A stretch of DNA of 41,787 nt from WHSV01 sp050694055 (GTDB lineage Bacteria > Actinomycetota > CADDZG01 > WHSQ01). Shown in pieces: positions 30,728-38,343 of the stretch. Location of the stretch: assembly GCA_050694055.1 (NCBI GenBank), contig JBOGWX010000070.1, forward strand, positions 1 to 41,787, in the 5' to 3' direction. A program made the position numbers and the translations under genes. Under the pieces are notes generated by a model. It had not been told where the DNA came from, searched no databases, and worked only from the letters and a program-made list of their open reading frames with translations. Positions within the stretch are counted from its first letter, which is position 1, and every line of letters starts with the position of its first letter.

Positions 30728-33643
30728 ATGCCTCCATCTTCGTCCCACCGCGGCAACCTCGTCATTCGGGGGGCCCGAGAGCACAACCTCAGAAACGTCA
30801 ACCTGGAGCTGCCCCGCGACGCCCTCATCGTCTTCTGCGGGATCTCGGGCTCCGGGAAGTCCTCGCTCGCCTTCGACACGGTCTACGCCGAGGGCCAGCG
30901 CCGCTATGTCGAGTCACTGAGCGCCTACGCCAGGCAGTTTCTGGGGCAGATGGACAAGCCCGACGTGGATTTCATCGAGGGGCTGAGTCCGGCCATCTCG
31001 ATCGACCAGAAGTCGGCTCCCAAGAACCCTCGCTCGACGGTCGGGACGATCACCGAGATCTACGACTACCTCAGGCTCCTGTTCGCCCGGATCGGCAGGC
31101 CTCACTGCCATCTCTGCGGCCGGCCCATTGCGCGCCAGACTCCCGAGCAGATCGTGGACCAGGTCCTCGAGCTGCCGGCGGGTACGCGCTTCCAGGTGCT
31201 CGCGCCCATCGTCAAGGGACGCAAGGGCGAGTTCACGCAGGCCCTCGAGGAGCTCGCCCGCCGCGGCTATGCGCGCGCCCGGATCGACGGAGAGGTGCGC
31301 GACCTCTCGGAGAAGATCCGGCTCGATCGCTACTTCCAGCACGACATCGACATCATCGTCGACCGTCTCGTTCTCAAAGAGGGGCTCAGAAGCCGGCTCA
31401 ACGACTCGATCGAGACCGCGCTCGAGCTGGCCGATGGCGTCGCGGCGATCGATCTGGTCGACGACGCCTCCGAGGACATCATGTTCAGCCAGCACTTCGC
31501 GTGCACCTACGACAACATCAGCTTCGACGAGCTGGCGCCCAGGAACTTCTCCTTCAACTCGCCCTACGGGGCGTGCGAGCGCTGCGACGGGCTCGGGACA
31601 CATCTCGAGGTCGACTCCGAGCTCGTGATCCCGAACCCGGATCTCACGCTCGACGAGGGGGCCGTCGCCCCGTGGGCGGGAAAGAGCGAGTACTTCACCC
31701 GCCTGATCGACGCTGCGGCATCGACGTTCGGCTTCCGGACCGACGTGCCCTTCAAGAGGTTGTCGAAGACGGCGCGCGACACGATTCTGTACGGGGACGA
31801 CTCGGAGGACATCCACGTCCGCTACAAGAACCGCTACGGACGGCAGCGCTCCTACTGGACGGTCTTCGAGGGCATCATCACCTGGCTCGAGCGCCGGCGT
31901 GACGAGACCGACTCGGATTACGCGCGCGAGCGCTACGAGCAGTACTTCAGAGAGGTCCCGTGTCCGAAGTGCAAGGGCGCGCGCCTGAGGCCGGAATCGC
32001 TTGCCGTGACGCTGGGCGGCCAGAACATCCATGAGGTCAGCGCGCGGCCCATCGGCGACGTCTACGACTTCCTGCGCAAGCTCGAGTTGAACGACCGCGA
32101 GACCTTCATCTCAGAACGACTGCTGAAGGAGATTCACGCTCGCCTCGGCTTCTTGCTCGACGTGGGGCTCGACTACCTGACGCTGTCTCGTAGCTCGGCG
32201 ACGCTGGCGGGCGGCGAGGCTCAGCGCATCAGGCTGGCGACGCAGATCGGATCCGGGCTCGTCGGTGTTCTCTATGTCCTCGACGAGCCCTCGATCGGCC
32301 TTCACCAACGCGACAACCGGCGGTTGATAGACACGCTCGTCCGGTTGCGGAACATGGGGAACACGCTGATCGTCGTCGAGCACGACGAAGAGACGATCCG
32401 CGCCGCCGATCACGTCGTCGACATCGGACCGGGTGCGGGGGAGCACGGTGGCGAGATCGTCTTCTCCGGCCCCCTCGAGGGCTTGATCGGGCACCAGGAC
32501 TCGCTGACGGGTGACTACCTCGCGGGCCGGCGGAGCGTCGCGATACCCGAGCGGCGCAGGCCGGCGGAGCGCGGCGAGCTGGTGGTCAAGGGGGCCCGGC
32601 AGCACAATTTGAAGAACATCGACGCCGCCTTCCCACTCGGGAACTTCATCTGCGTCACAGGTGTTTCGGGATCGGGCAAGTCGACGCTGGTGAACGACAT
32701 CCTCTACAAGGCGGTGCACCAAAAGCTCAACCGGCAGGCGCGCCTGGTCCCGGGCAAGCACCGCTCGCTCAAGGGGATCGGCGACGTCGACAAGGTCATC
32801 GACATCGACCAGAGCCCGATCGGTCGTACGCCCCGAAGCAATCCGGCGACCTACACCGGCGTTTGGGACCATGTTCGCAAGCTGTTCGCCAAGACCCAGG
32901 ACGCGCGCCGGCGTGGCTACCAGCCCGGGCGGTTCAGCTTCAACGTCCGTGGCGGACGCTGCGAGGCATGTATGGGTGACGGCACCATCAAGATCGAGAT
33001 GCACTTCCTACCGGACATCTACGTTCCCTGCGAGGTCTGTAAGGGCAAGCGCTACAACCGGGAGACCCTCCAGGTTCGATACAAGGGCCGTAATGTCTCG
33101 GAGATCCTGCAGATGAGCGTCGAGGAGGCCTGTGAGTTCTTCTCCGCCATCCCGCCGATCGCGCGCCATATGACCACGTTGCGAGACGTGGGCCTCGGCT
33201 ACATCAAGCTGGGGCAACCGGCGCCGACGCTCTCCGGCGGAGAGGCTCAGCGCGTCAAGCTCGCAAGCGAGCTGTCGAAGCGTTCGACGGGCCGCACCCT
33301 CTACATCCTCGACGAGCCCACCACCGGTCTGCACTTCGAGGACGTGCGAAAGCTTCTCGGCGTGCTGCACCGCTTGGTGGACAACGGCAACACCGTCGTG
33401 GTCATCGAGCACAACCTCGAGATCATCAAGACGGCCGACCACATCATCGATCTCGGACCGGAGGGCGGGACGGGAGGGGGCGAGATCGTCGCCGCCGGTA
33501 CGCCCGAGGAGGTCGCCGGCGCCCCTGGTTCCTACACGGGAGAGTTCCTCCGCCCCCTGCTGGAGCGCCGGACGAAGGCGTCTTCCCGGCGAGTTGCCGC
33601 CGGCAAGACGCGCAAGCGCACCGCCGCCAGGCGCTCGGCCTGA
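30728..33643 (+). CDS. uvrA: Excinuclease ABC subunit A
   Basis: A 971-residue damage-recognition ATPase with two ABC modules. Walker A1 GISGSGKS is at 38-45 and Walker A2 GVSGSGKS at about 645-652. Signature sequences are LAGGEAQRIRLATQ and LSGGEAQRVKLASE, and Walker B sequences VLDEPSIGLH and ILDEPTTGLH. Zinc-binding cysteines are visible in CHLCGRP, CERCDG, CPKCKGARL and in CEACMGDG with CEVCKGKR. With UvrB it loads onto damaged DNA. The C-terminus is a basic tail (RRTKASSRRVAAGKTRKRTAARRSA). The ATG is eight bases after TACCCT. It ends 69 nt before a small acidic-protein gene. Confidence 0.98.
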   Translation: MPPSSSHRGNLVIRGAREHNLRNVNLELPRDALIVFCGISGSGKSSLAFDTVYAEGQRRYVESLSAYARQFLGQMDKPDVDFIEGLSPAISIDQKSAPKNPRSTVGTITEIYDYLRLLFARIGRPHCHLCGRPIARQTPEQIVDQVLELPAGTRFQVLAPIVKGRKGEFTQALEELARRGYARARIDGEVRDLSEKIRLDRYFQHDIDIIVDRLVLKEGLRSRLNDSIETALELADGVAAIDLVDDASEDIMFSQHFACTYDNISFDELAPRNFSFNSPYGACERCDGLGTHLEVDSELVIPNPDLTLDEGAVAPWAGKSEYFTRLIDAAASTFGFRTDVPFKRLSKTARDTILYGDDSEDIHVRYKNRYGRQRSYWTVFEGIITWLERRRDETDSDYARERYEQYFREVPCPKCKGARLRPESLAVTLGGQNIHEVSARPIGDVYDFLRKLELNDRETFISERLLKEIHARLGFLLDVGLDYLTLSRSSATLAGGEAQRIRLATQIGSGLVGVLYVLDEPSIGLHQRDNRRLIDTLVRLRNMGNTLIVVEHDEETIRAADHVVDIGPGAGEHGGEIVFSGPLEGLIGHQDSLTGDYLAGRRSVAIPERRRPAERGELVVKGARQHNLKNIDAAFPLGNFICVTGVSGSGKSTLVNDILYKAVHQKLNRQARLVPGKHRSLKGIGDVDKVIDIDQSPIGRTPRSNPATYTGVWDHVRKLFAKTQDARRRGYQPGRFSFNVRGGRCEACMGDGTIKIEMHFLPDIYVPCEVCKGKRYNRETLQVRYKGRNVSEILQMSVEEACEFFSAIPPIARHMTTLRDVGLGYIKLGQPAPTLSGGEAQRVKLASELSKRSTGRTLYILDEPTTGLHFEDVRKLLGVLHRLVDNGNTVVVIEHNLEIIKTADHIIDLGPEGGTGGGEIVAAGTPEEVAGAPGSYTGEFLRPLLERRTKASSRRVAAGKTRKRTAARRSA

Positions 33644-33712
33644 CCGCTCGGCTCGTTTCGTGGGCGTAAGGCGTGGGCAAGACCCGTCCAAGGACCCGAT
33701 ATGGAGTGAGCC

Positions 33713-33901
33713 ATGACGGAGAAGCCGCGCTCGAAGGACCCGGAGCTCAATCAGTACGAATCAGACGAGGACTACGAGCCACAACGCCAGGACGCCGAAG
33801 GCGAGATCGCAGACGTCGATGCCAACTACGACGGCAACGAGATCGCCGACGAGCGCGTCCGCATCGAGCAGCCATCGGGCGAGGAGGCCCCCCGAGCCTG
33901 A
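33713..33901 (+). CDS. Small acidic protein of unknown function
   Basis: A 62-codon frame encodes a highly charged, probably disordered protein (MTEKPRSKDPELNQYESDEDYEPQRQ...), rich in Asp and Glu and without hydrophobic core or Cys. ATG 33713 is preceded by GGAG at a workable distance. It sits between uvrA and ppa, whose own -10 begins 20 nt after its stop. Codon use looks like that of its neighbours. It is probably expressed but has no recognisable family. Confidence 0.5.
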   Translation: MTEKPRSKDPELNQYESDEDYEPQRQDAEGEIADVDANYDGNEIADERVRIEQPSGEEAPRA

Positions 33902-33920
33902 CGCGGCGGGGTGCCTCCAC

Positions 33921-33926
33921 TAGGGT
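33921..33926 (+). promoter_or_regulatory. ppa -10 element
   Basis: TAGGGT is followed by seven bases and the GTG start of the pyrophosphatase gene. No ribosome site lies before that GTG, consistent with a leaderless mRNA. Confidence 0.5.
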
Positions 33927-33933
33927 TGTGTCC

Positions 33934-34449
33934 GTGATCGACGAGCGCAACACCATCGATGTGGTGGTCGAGATTCCCAAGGGGAGCCGCAACAAGTACG
34001 AGTGGGATCCCGAGCGGCGCATCTACAAGCTCGACCGCCGGTTGTTCTCGGCCACGACCTATCCCGCCGATTACGGTTTCATCCCGCACACGCTCGGCGA
34101 GGACGGCGATCCGCTGGATGCGCTCGTGCTCCTGGAGGATCCGACCTTCCCCGGTTGTTGGATACCGGACGCTCGTCCCGTCGGGATTCTGTGGATGGAG
34201 GACGAGAAGGGCCATGACGCCAAGATCATCTGCGTCCTCGACACGGACCCGAATTGGAAGGACATGAGGTCGCTCGAGGATTTTCCCTCGCACATCATGA
34301 GCGAGATAGAGCATTTCTTCGACGTCTACAAGATGCTCGAGCCCAACAAGTCATCCTCGACGCAAGGCCACGAGGGAGTGAACGCGGCGTGGCGCGAGAT
34401 AGAGGCTTCGTTCAAACGGGCCGCCGATCAGCCGCACGCGGACGGATAG
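33934..34449 (+). CDS. ppa: Inorganic pyrophosphatase (family I)
   Basis: A 171-residue soluble enzyme that hydrolyses pyrophosphate and so pulls biosynthetic reactions forward. Family I features: EIPKGSRNKYEWD near the N-terminus, YPADYGFIPHTLGEDGDPLDALVL with the metal-binding Asp cluster (the family's D-x-D-P-x-D-x-x signature), and VLDTDPNWKDM. Length matches the usual 160-180 residues. The start is GTG 33934, seven bases after TAGGGT. Upstream in-frame codons would run into the small acidic-protein gene. Confidence 0.96.
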   Translation: MIDERNTIDVVVEIPKGSRNKYEWDPERRIYKLDRRLFSATTYPADYGFIPHTLGEDGDPLDALVLLEDPTFPGCWIPDARPVGILWMEDEKGHDAKIICVLDTDPNWKDMRSLEDFPSHIMSEIEHFFDVYKMLEPNKSSSTQGHEGVNAAWREIEASFKRAADQPHADG

Positions 34450-34594
34450 CGGCTTGCTGCAGTTGCGGCGTGGACTCGCCGGGCTGTTTCGGGTGTGATC
34501 GCGCGCGAAGGGCTCAATTCTGGGTCTCTATGCGCGCTCGGCGAACCTTTCGACCCAGAAAGGCCGCAACCGCATTGCGGGAACCAGGCACAGG

Positions 34595-34600
34595 TATCAT
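34595..34600 (+). promoter_or_regulatory. Predicted -10 of the tRNA-Val gene
   Basis: TATCAT ends ten bases before the first base of the tRNA, the expected distance for a short 5' leader. No convincing -35 was found. Confidence 0.4.
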
Positions 34601-34610
34601 GTGGCCTCCC

Positions 34611-34682
34611 GGGCGCTTAGCTCAGCGGGAGAGCGCTGCCTTCACACGGCAGAGGCCACTGGTTCGATCCCAGTAGCGCCCA
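34611..34682 (+). tRNA. tRNA-Val (anticodon CAC)
   Basis: A complete 72-nt cloverleaf. Acceptor stem GGGCGCT/AGCGCCC, D-arm GCTC/GAGC, anticodon stem CTGCC/GGCAG with loop TTCACAC (anticodon CAC at 34643-34645, reading GUG codons), five-base variable region, and T-arm ACTGG-TTCGATC-CCAGT. The discriminator is A34682. The 3' CCA is not encoded (the next bases are CAA), so it is added after transcription. It lies between ppa and an ABC transporter operon, with no sign of an integrated element at its 3' end. Confidence 0.97.
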
Positions 34683-34764
34683 CAACACCGAACGTCGGAC
34701 GCCTGGGTTCTCGGGTGGGCCCGCCCGGTGCAACGTTCCGCTCTCCCGTAATCGTGGACCTCTC

Positions 34765-34770
34765 TAGACT
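34765..34770 (+). promoter_or_regulatory. -10 element of the ABC-2 transporter operon
   Basis: TAGACT is followed by six bases and ATG 34777. An in-frame GTG lies directly before that ATG at 34774, but the spacing favours the ATG as a leaderless start. Confidence 0.5.
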
Positions 34771-34776
34771 GCGGTG

Positions 34777-35676
34777 ATGGCCCCCGCCCTTGCAGTCGAG
34801 CGTCTCACCAAGCGCTTCGGAGACGTCGTCGCGGTCCACGATCTCAGTTTCTCGGTCGAGCCGGGGCAGGTCTGCGGGCTGCTCGGTCCCAACGGGGCGG
34901 GCAAGACTACGACCGTGCGCATCCTCCTCGGTCTGGTTCACGCGTGTAGTGGCCGCGCCTTTCTGCTGGGCCGGCGGGCGAAGGCGGGGGCCGAGGTACT
35001 GCGTCGTACCGGCGTGCTGGTGGAACAGCCCGCCTTCATCCCGCACCTCTCCGGCCTGCGCAATCTCGAGTTCTTCTGGCGTTCGGGCCGGGAGGAGTGG
35101 CCACCGCCCAACCTCGAGGTCGCCCTCGGCATCGCCGGGCTCGAGGACGCCGTGCATCGCAGGCTGAAGACCTACTCACAGGGCATGCGCCAGCGACTGG
35201 GGATCGCCCAGGCGCTGCTGCGCAAGCCGGACCTGCTGATTCTCGACGAACCGACCAACGGACTTGATCCCGGGGAGACGCGCGCCGTGCGCGGTTCTCT
35301 GAAGGCGCTGGCCCACGAGGGAATCACCGTGCTGCTGTCCAGTCATCTTCTCGCCGAGGTCGAACAGGTGTGCAGCCACGCCGTGGTCATGGACGAGGGC
35401 CGCTTGGTTGCGGCCGGCGAGGTGACCACGATCATGGCCGCGTCCACCAGCGTGTACGTCGAGGTCGACGATGTCGCTCGCGCCGGCGAGGTGCTCGCGC
35501 GGTTGGCCGGGGTCGGCTCGATAACCACCGACGCTCCGGGACTGACCATCGAACTCAACGGCTGGCCGCGCGCCGAGATCGTGGCTGCGCTGGTGCGTGG
35601 GGGCGTTGGAGTGAGCACGGTGACGACCCGCAACCGGCTCGAGGAGGCGTTCCTCGGTCTCCTGGACAAGTCATGA
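34777..35676 (+). CDS. ABC transporter ATP-binding protein (ABC-2 type exporter)
   Basis: A 299-residue ATPase. Walker A GPNGAGKT (37-44), signature YSQGM (133-137), Walker B LLILDE (153-158), then PTNGLDPGE and the switch His in LLSSHLL. The signature deviates from LSGGQ in the way usual for bacitracin/antibiotic-resistance-type exporters (DrrA/BcrA-like). The C-terminal 80 residues form the typical extra domain of this group. It is coupled to the permease by a 4-nt ATGA overlap. The substrate, perhaps a drug, lipid or peptide, cannot be told. Confidence 0.92.
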   Translation: MAPALAVERLTKRFGDVVAVHDLSFSVEPGQVCGLLGPNGAGKTTTVRILLGLVHACSGRAFLLGRRAKAGAEVLRRTGVLVEQPAFIPHLSGLRNLEFFWRSGREEWPPPNLEVALGIAGLEDAVHRRLKTYSQGMRQRLGIAQALLRKPDLLILDEPTNGLDPGETRAVRGSLKALAHEGITVLLSSHLLAEVEQVCSHAVVMDEGRLVAAGEVTTIMAASTSVYVEVDDVARAGEVLARLAGVGSITTDAPGLTIELNGWPRAEIVAALVRGGVGVSTVTTRNRLEEAFLGLLDKS

Positions 35677-36476
35677 TCCGAATCGAGCTCGTCAAGCAGC
35701 TTCGGCGATTGCGGACGTGGATTGCATTTGCGATCCTCGTCGGAATCCCGGTCATCGCAGCAGTTGCGAACAAGTTGAACCCGGAGGGAAACGGAGGTGA
35801 CGAGGGCCCGCCGTTCGCCGTCGCCACCACCGCATCCGGTTTCAACCACGCATTGGCGTCGCTGGGATTCCAGAGCGTGTTCTTCCTCGTCATCGTGGTC
35901 GCTCTGTTCGCGGGGGAGAGCATCGCAGGTGAAGCTAATTGGGGGACGCTGCGCTATCTGCTGGTTCGCCCGGTGGCGAGGCACCGTCTGCTGCTGACCA
36001 AACTGCTGGTGGCGTTCGTCTTCACGACGGCCGCAACCTTCGCGGTGACCATATCGGGCCTCGCTTCGGGGGTCGCCTTCTTCGGCTGGGAGCCGCTGCA
36101 GGGTCCTTTGATCTTTTCGACTCCACAGGGCGAGGCGCTCTACGGACTCACCCTGTCGACTTTGTACGTCATCGGAGCGATGCTGCCGGTACTGACGTTC
36201 GGCGTCATGCTCTCGACCATGACCGACATTCCCGCCGGCGCGATCGGCGGCGCCTTCAGCCTATCGATCGTCTCCCAGATACTCGATGCGATCACCGGTC
36301 TCGGCCCGGTGCGGTTCGCCTTGCCGACGCACTATTCCAGCGCGTGGATAAATCTCTTCTTTCCGCTCGATGACCCGTTCGAGATGGTCCGAGGGACGAT
36401 GTTGCACTTCGCGTACGCCGCGGTGTTCGTCGGCGTGGCTCTGTGGTGGTTCAGACGCAAGGACGTGCTGTCTTGA
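35673..36476 (+). CDS. ABC-2 type transporter permease
   Basis: A 267-residue protein with about six membrane segments (TWIAFAILVGIPVIAAVA, SVFFLVIVVALFAGESIAGE, LLVAFVFTTAATFAVTISGLASGVAFF, TLYVIGAMLPVLTFGVMLS, IPAGAIGGAFSLSIVSQIL, AYAAVFVGVALWWF). The segment ESIAGEANWGTLRYLLVRPVARHRLLLTK is the cytoplasmic loop typical of ABC-2 permeases. Its start overlaps the ATPase stop (ATGA). Its stop lies 16 nt from the stop of an opposing small gene. Together with the ATPase it forms a two-gene exporter. Confidence 0.88.
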   Translation: MIRIELVKQLRRLRTWIAFAILVGIPVIAAVANKLNPEGNGGDEGPPFAVATTASGFNHALASLGFQSVFFLVIVVALFAGESIAGEANWGTLRYLLVRPVARHRLLLTKLLVAFVFTTAATFAVTISGLASGVAFFGWEPLQGPLIFSTPQGEALYGLTLSTLYVIGAMLPVLTFGVMLSTMTDIPAGAIGGAFSLSIVSQILDAITGLGPVRFALPTHYSSAWINLFFPLDDPFEMVRGTMLHFAYAAVFVGVALWWFRRKDVLS

Positions 36477-36492
36477 GTAACGAAGCCGCGCC

Positions 36493-36735
36493 CTAGTCCG
36501 AGTCGGATTCTTGCCGGCGGTCTATCCAGGCGACGAACCTGTCGACGTCACCGGATCCCTCCTCTGCGATGTAGGTATCGGCCCACCTGCGTATCTGATC
36601 CTCCGAGAAGCCCTTGCCCTCGAGCAACGGCCGTGCGTCGTCGGCGAGCATCCGTGCTCCCTCGATTTGCATGGTCGGAGGTGTCGCCTCCTCGACTCCC
36701 GCGTCGCGGGGGCGCTCCGGTTCGATGTCCTTCAT
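36493..36735 (-). CDS. Small acidic protein of unknown function
   Basis: An 80-residue protein with a compact predicted helical region (ARPLLEGKGFSEDQIRRWADTYIAEEG, then DVDRFVAWIDRR). It reads like a short helical domain with aromatic and charged positions typical of conserved small actinobacterial proteins, but I cannot name a family. ATG 36735 has AAGGAG about eight bases upstream. It is convergent with the ABC-2 permease and divergent from the serine hydrolase gene. Codon use and the ribosome site support a real gene. Confidence 0.6.
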   Translation of the reverse strand: MKDIEPERPRDAGVEEATPPTMQIEGARMLADDARPLLEGKGFSEDQIRRWADTYIAEEGSGDVDRFVAWIDRRQESDSD

Positions 36736-36803
36736 CGCTCTCTCCTTGTCCCTTTGGTATCGTCCTGCAGTGTTCCCGCGTTGTAGCCCGTTATGCCGCG
36801 CAC

Positions 36804-36809
36804 TAACCT
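36804..36809 (+). promoter_or_regulatory. -10 element of the serine hydrolase gene
   Basis: TAACCT is followed by six bases and ATG 36816. The overlapping 9-mer CTAACCTAA (36803-36811) equals one half of the IdeR consensus, but the other half is absent. Confidence 0.45.
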
Positions 36810-36815
36810 AAGGGC

Positions 36816-37589
36816 ATGATCACAGGGATCGTGCGACCAACCGTTGTGCTGCTGGTGTCCCTCTTGGCGGTCGGCGCGCTCTCTCCGGTCACCGCGGAGA
36901 CGACCTGGCGTCCCAAGACGAGACCGGCGATTCGTTGGTCCCACGAGCGTGAGGGATCGGTGAGCTTCGCCGTCAAGGACACCAAGGGGCGACTCCACGG
37001 CCACCGCGCCGCCACGACGGTTCACATGGCGAGCACGCTGAAGGTCATGTTCATGGTCGCCTACTTGCGGCGAGCTTCTGTCCGAGGGCGCAAGCTTCGA
37101 GCTTCCGACAAATCATTGTTGAGGCCCATGATCCGCTGGTCCGACAACGACACCGCGACTCGCATCGCCGATCTGCTGGGACCTCGGCCGATGTACCGCC
37201 TCGCGCGCAAGGCAAAGATGAAGGATTTCTCTTTCACCCGCCCGTGGGGGCTAAGCAGCAGCTCGGCGCGCGATCAGGCTCGGTTCATGTTCAAGCTCGA
37301 GCGCTACATCCCCAAACGCCACCGCGGCTACGCACGCTGGCTTCTCGCGCACATCGTCAAGCGGCAGCGTTGGGGGATCGGAGACCTGAGGACGCGACCT
37401 TGGAGGAAGTTCTTCAAGGGAGGCTGGGGCTCGGGTACGGGGGCCGTGAACCATCAGATCGTGCTGCTCGAGCACAAAGACGGCACGAGAACCGCTCTCG
37501 CGGTCATGACCACGAACAGTCCGAGCCACGCCTACGGCAAGAGAACCTTGAAGGGCGTGTTCGCCCGCCTGCTGCGCAACCTGCCGTAG
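36816..37589 (+). CDS. Secreted class A beta-lactamase-fold serine hydrolase
   Basis: A 257-residue protein with a Sec-type signal peptide (about 1-27, likely cleavage near TAE). The three active-site elements of the penicillin-binding/class A fold are visible: Ser73-x-x-Lys76 in MASTLKVMF, SDN at 109-111 (RWSDNDTAT) and KGG at 201-203 (FKGGWGSGTG) in place of KTG. I cannot place an Omega-loop Glu166 equivalent, so penicillinase activity is doubtful and a peptidoglycan-linked hydrolase role is equally possible. The mature part is very basic. The start lies six bases after TAACCT. ppk2 follows 25 nt downstream. Confidence 0.8.
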   Translation: MITGIVRPTVVLLVSLLAVGALSPVTAETTWRPKTRPAIRWSHEREGSVSFAVKDTKGRLHGHRAATTVHMASTLKVMFMVAYLRRASVRGRKLRASDKSLLRPMIRWSDNDTATRIADLLGPRPMYRLARKAKMKDFSFTRPWGLSSSSARDQARFMFKLERYIPKRHRGYARWLLAHIVKRQRWGIGDLRTRPWRKFFKGGWGSGTGAVNHQIVLLEHKDGTRTALAVMTTNSPSHAYGKRTLKGVFARLLRNLP

Positions 37590-37614
37590 GTGGCCCGCGC
37601 CGAAGGGAGCAGAC

Positions 37615-38343
37615 TTGGGAAGACTCGACGAGCTCGACTTGTCGCTGAAGCTGTCGCGCAAAGAGGAGGACGAGCGGCTCGAAGCCGCCCAGAAGAAGCT
37701 TCTGGGGCTGAGGCTGGAGCTGGGCGGCCTGCTGGGAGGGCCACTCGGCCCCCCGGTGCTGGCGCTGTTCGAGGGATGGGATGCGTCCGGAAAGGGTGGA
37801 GCCATCAAGCGGCTGGTCGCCTCTCTCGACCCCCGGCACGTGCGCGTCGCCCAGTTCGCCGCGCCGACGTTCGACGAGAAACGGCATCACTTCCTGCAAC
37901 GCTTCTGGGACCAGCTCCCGGGCTGGGGCGGCATGGCCGTCTTCGACCGCTCCTGGTACGGGCGCGTCCTGGTCGAGCGCGTCGAGGGTTACGCCACGAC
38001 CGAGCAGTGGACCCGCGCCTACGCCGAGATCGTCGAGTTCGAACGCTCGCTCGCGCTCGAAGGGATGATCTTGGTGAAATTCTGGATGCACATCTCGAGC
38101 GACGAGCAACTCCGGCGCTTCGAGCGCCGCAAGAACGAACCGCTCAAGTCATGGAAGCTCACCGATGAGGACTGGAGGAACCGCAAGAAGCGACCCGAGT
38201 ACGCGTCCGCGGTCGAGGACATGGTCGAACGCACCGATCATCGCCTCGGTCGCTGGCACCTGGTCGAGGGTGATTCCAAGCGCTACGCGCGCGTCAAGGT
38301 CATCGAGACGGTCATTAGAGAGATCGAAAAGGCGGCCGGCTAA
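37615..38343 (+). CDS. ppk2: Polyphosphate kinase 2 family protein
   Basis: A 242-residue kinase that transfers phosphate between polyphosphate and nucleotides. Walker A GWDASGKG (54-61), a lid-like basic stretch (EKRHHFLQRFW), Walker B VFDRSWYGRVL (109-119) and the KFWMHISSDEQLRRFERRKNEPLKSWKLTDEDW segment are characteristic PPK2 features. The start is TTG 37615, with GGGAG a few bases upstream; no better start exists in frame. Whether it prefers AMP, ADP or GDP cannot be decided by eye. The stop TAA overlaps the stop of the opposing helicase gene by three to four bases. Confidence 0.92.
   Translation: MGRLDELDLSLKLSRKEEDERLEAAQKKLLGLRLELGGLLGGPLGPPVLALFEGWDASGKGGAIKRLVASLDPRHVRVAQFAAPTFDEKRHHFLQRFWDQLPGWGGMAVFDRSWYGRVLVERVEGYATTEQWTRAYAEIVEFERSLALEGMILVKFWMHISSDEQLRRFERRKNEPLKSWKLTDEDWRNRKKRPEYASAVEDMVERTDHRLGRWHLVEGDSKRYARVKVIETVIREIEKAAG

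Noticed and set aside
36803..36811. CTAACCTAA upstream of the serine hydrolase as an iron box
   Set aside because: It is an exact half of the IdeR consensus, but the partner half (TTAGGTTAG) is absent and the bases coincide with the -10 element.
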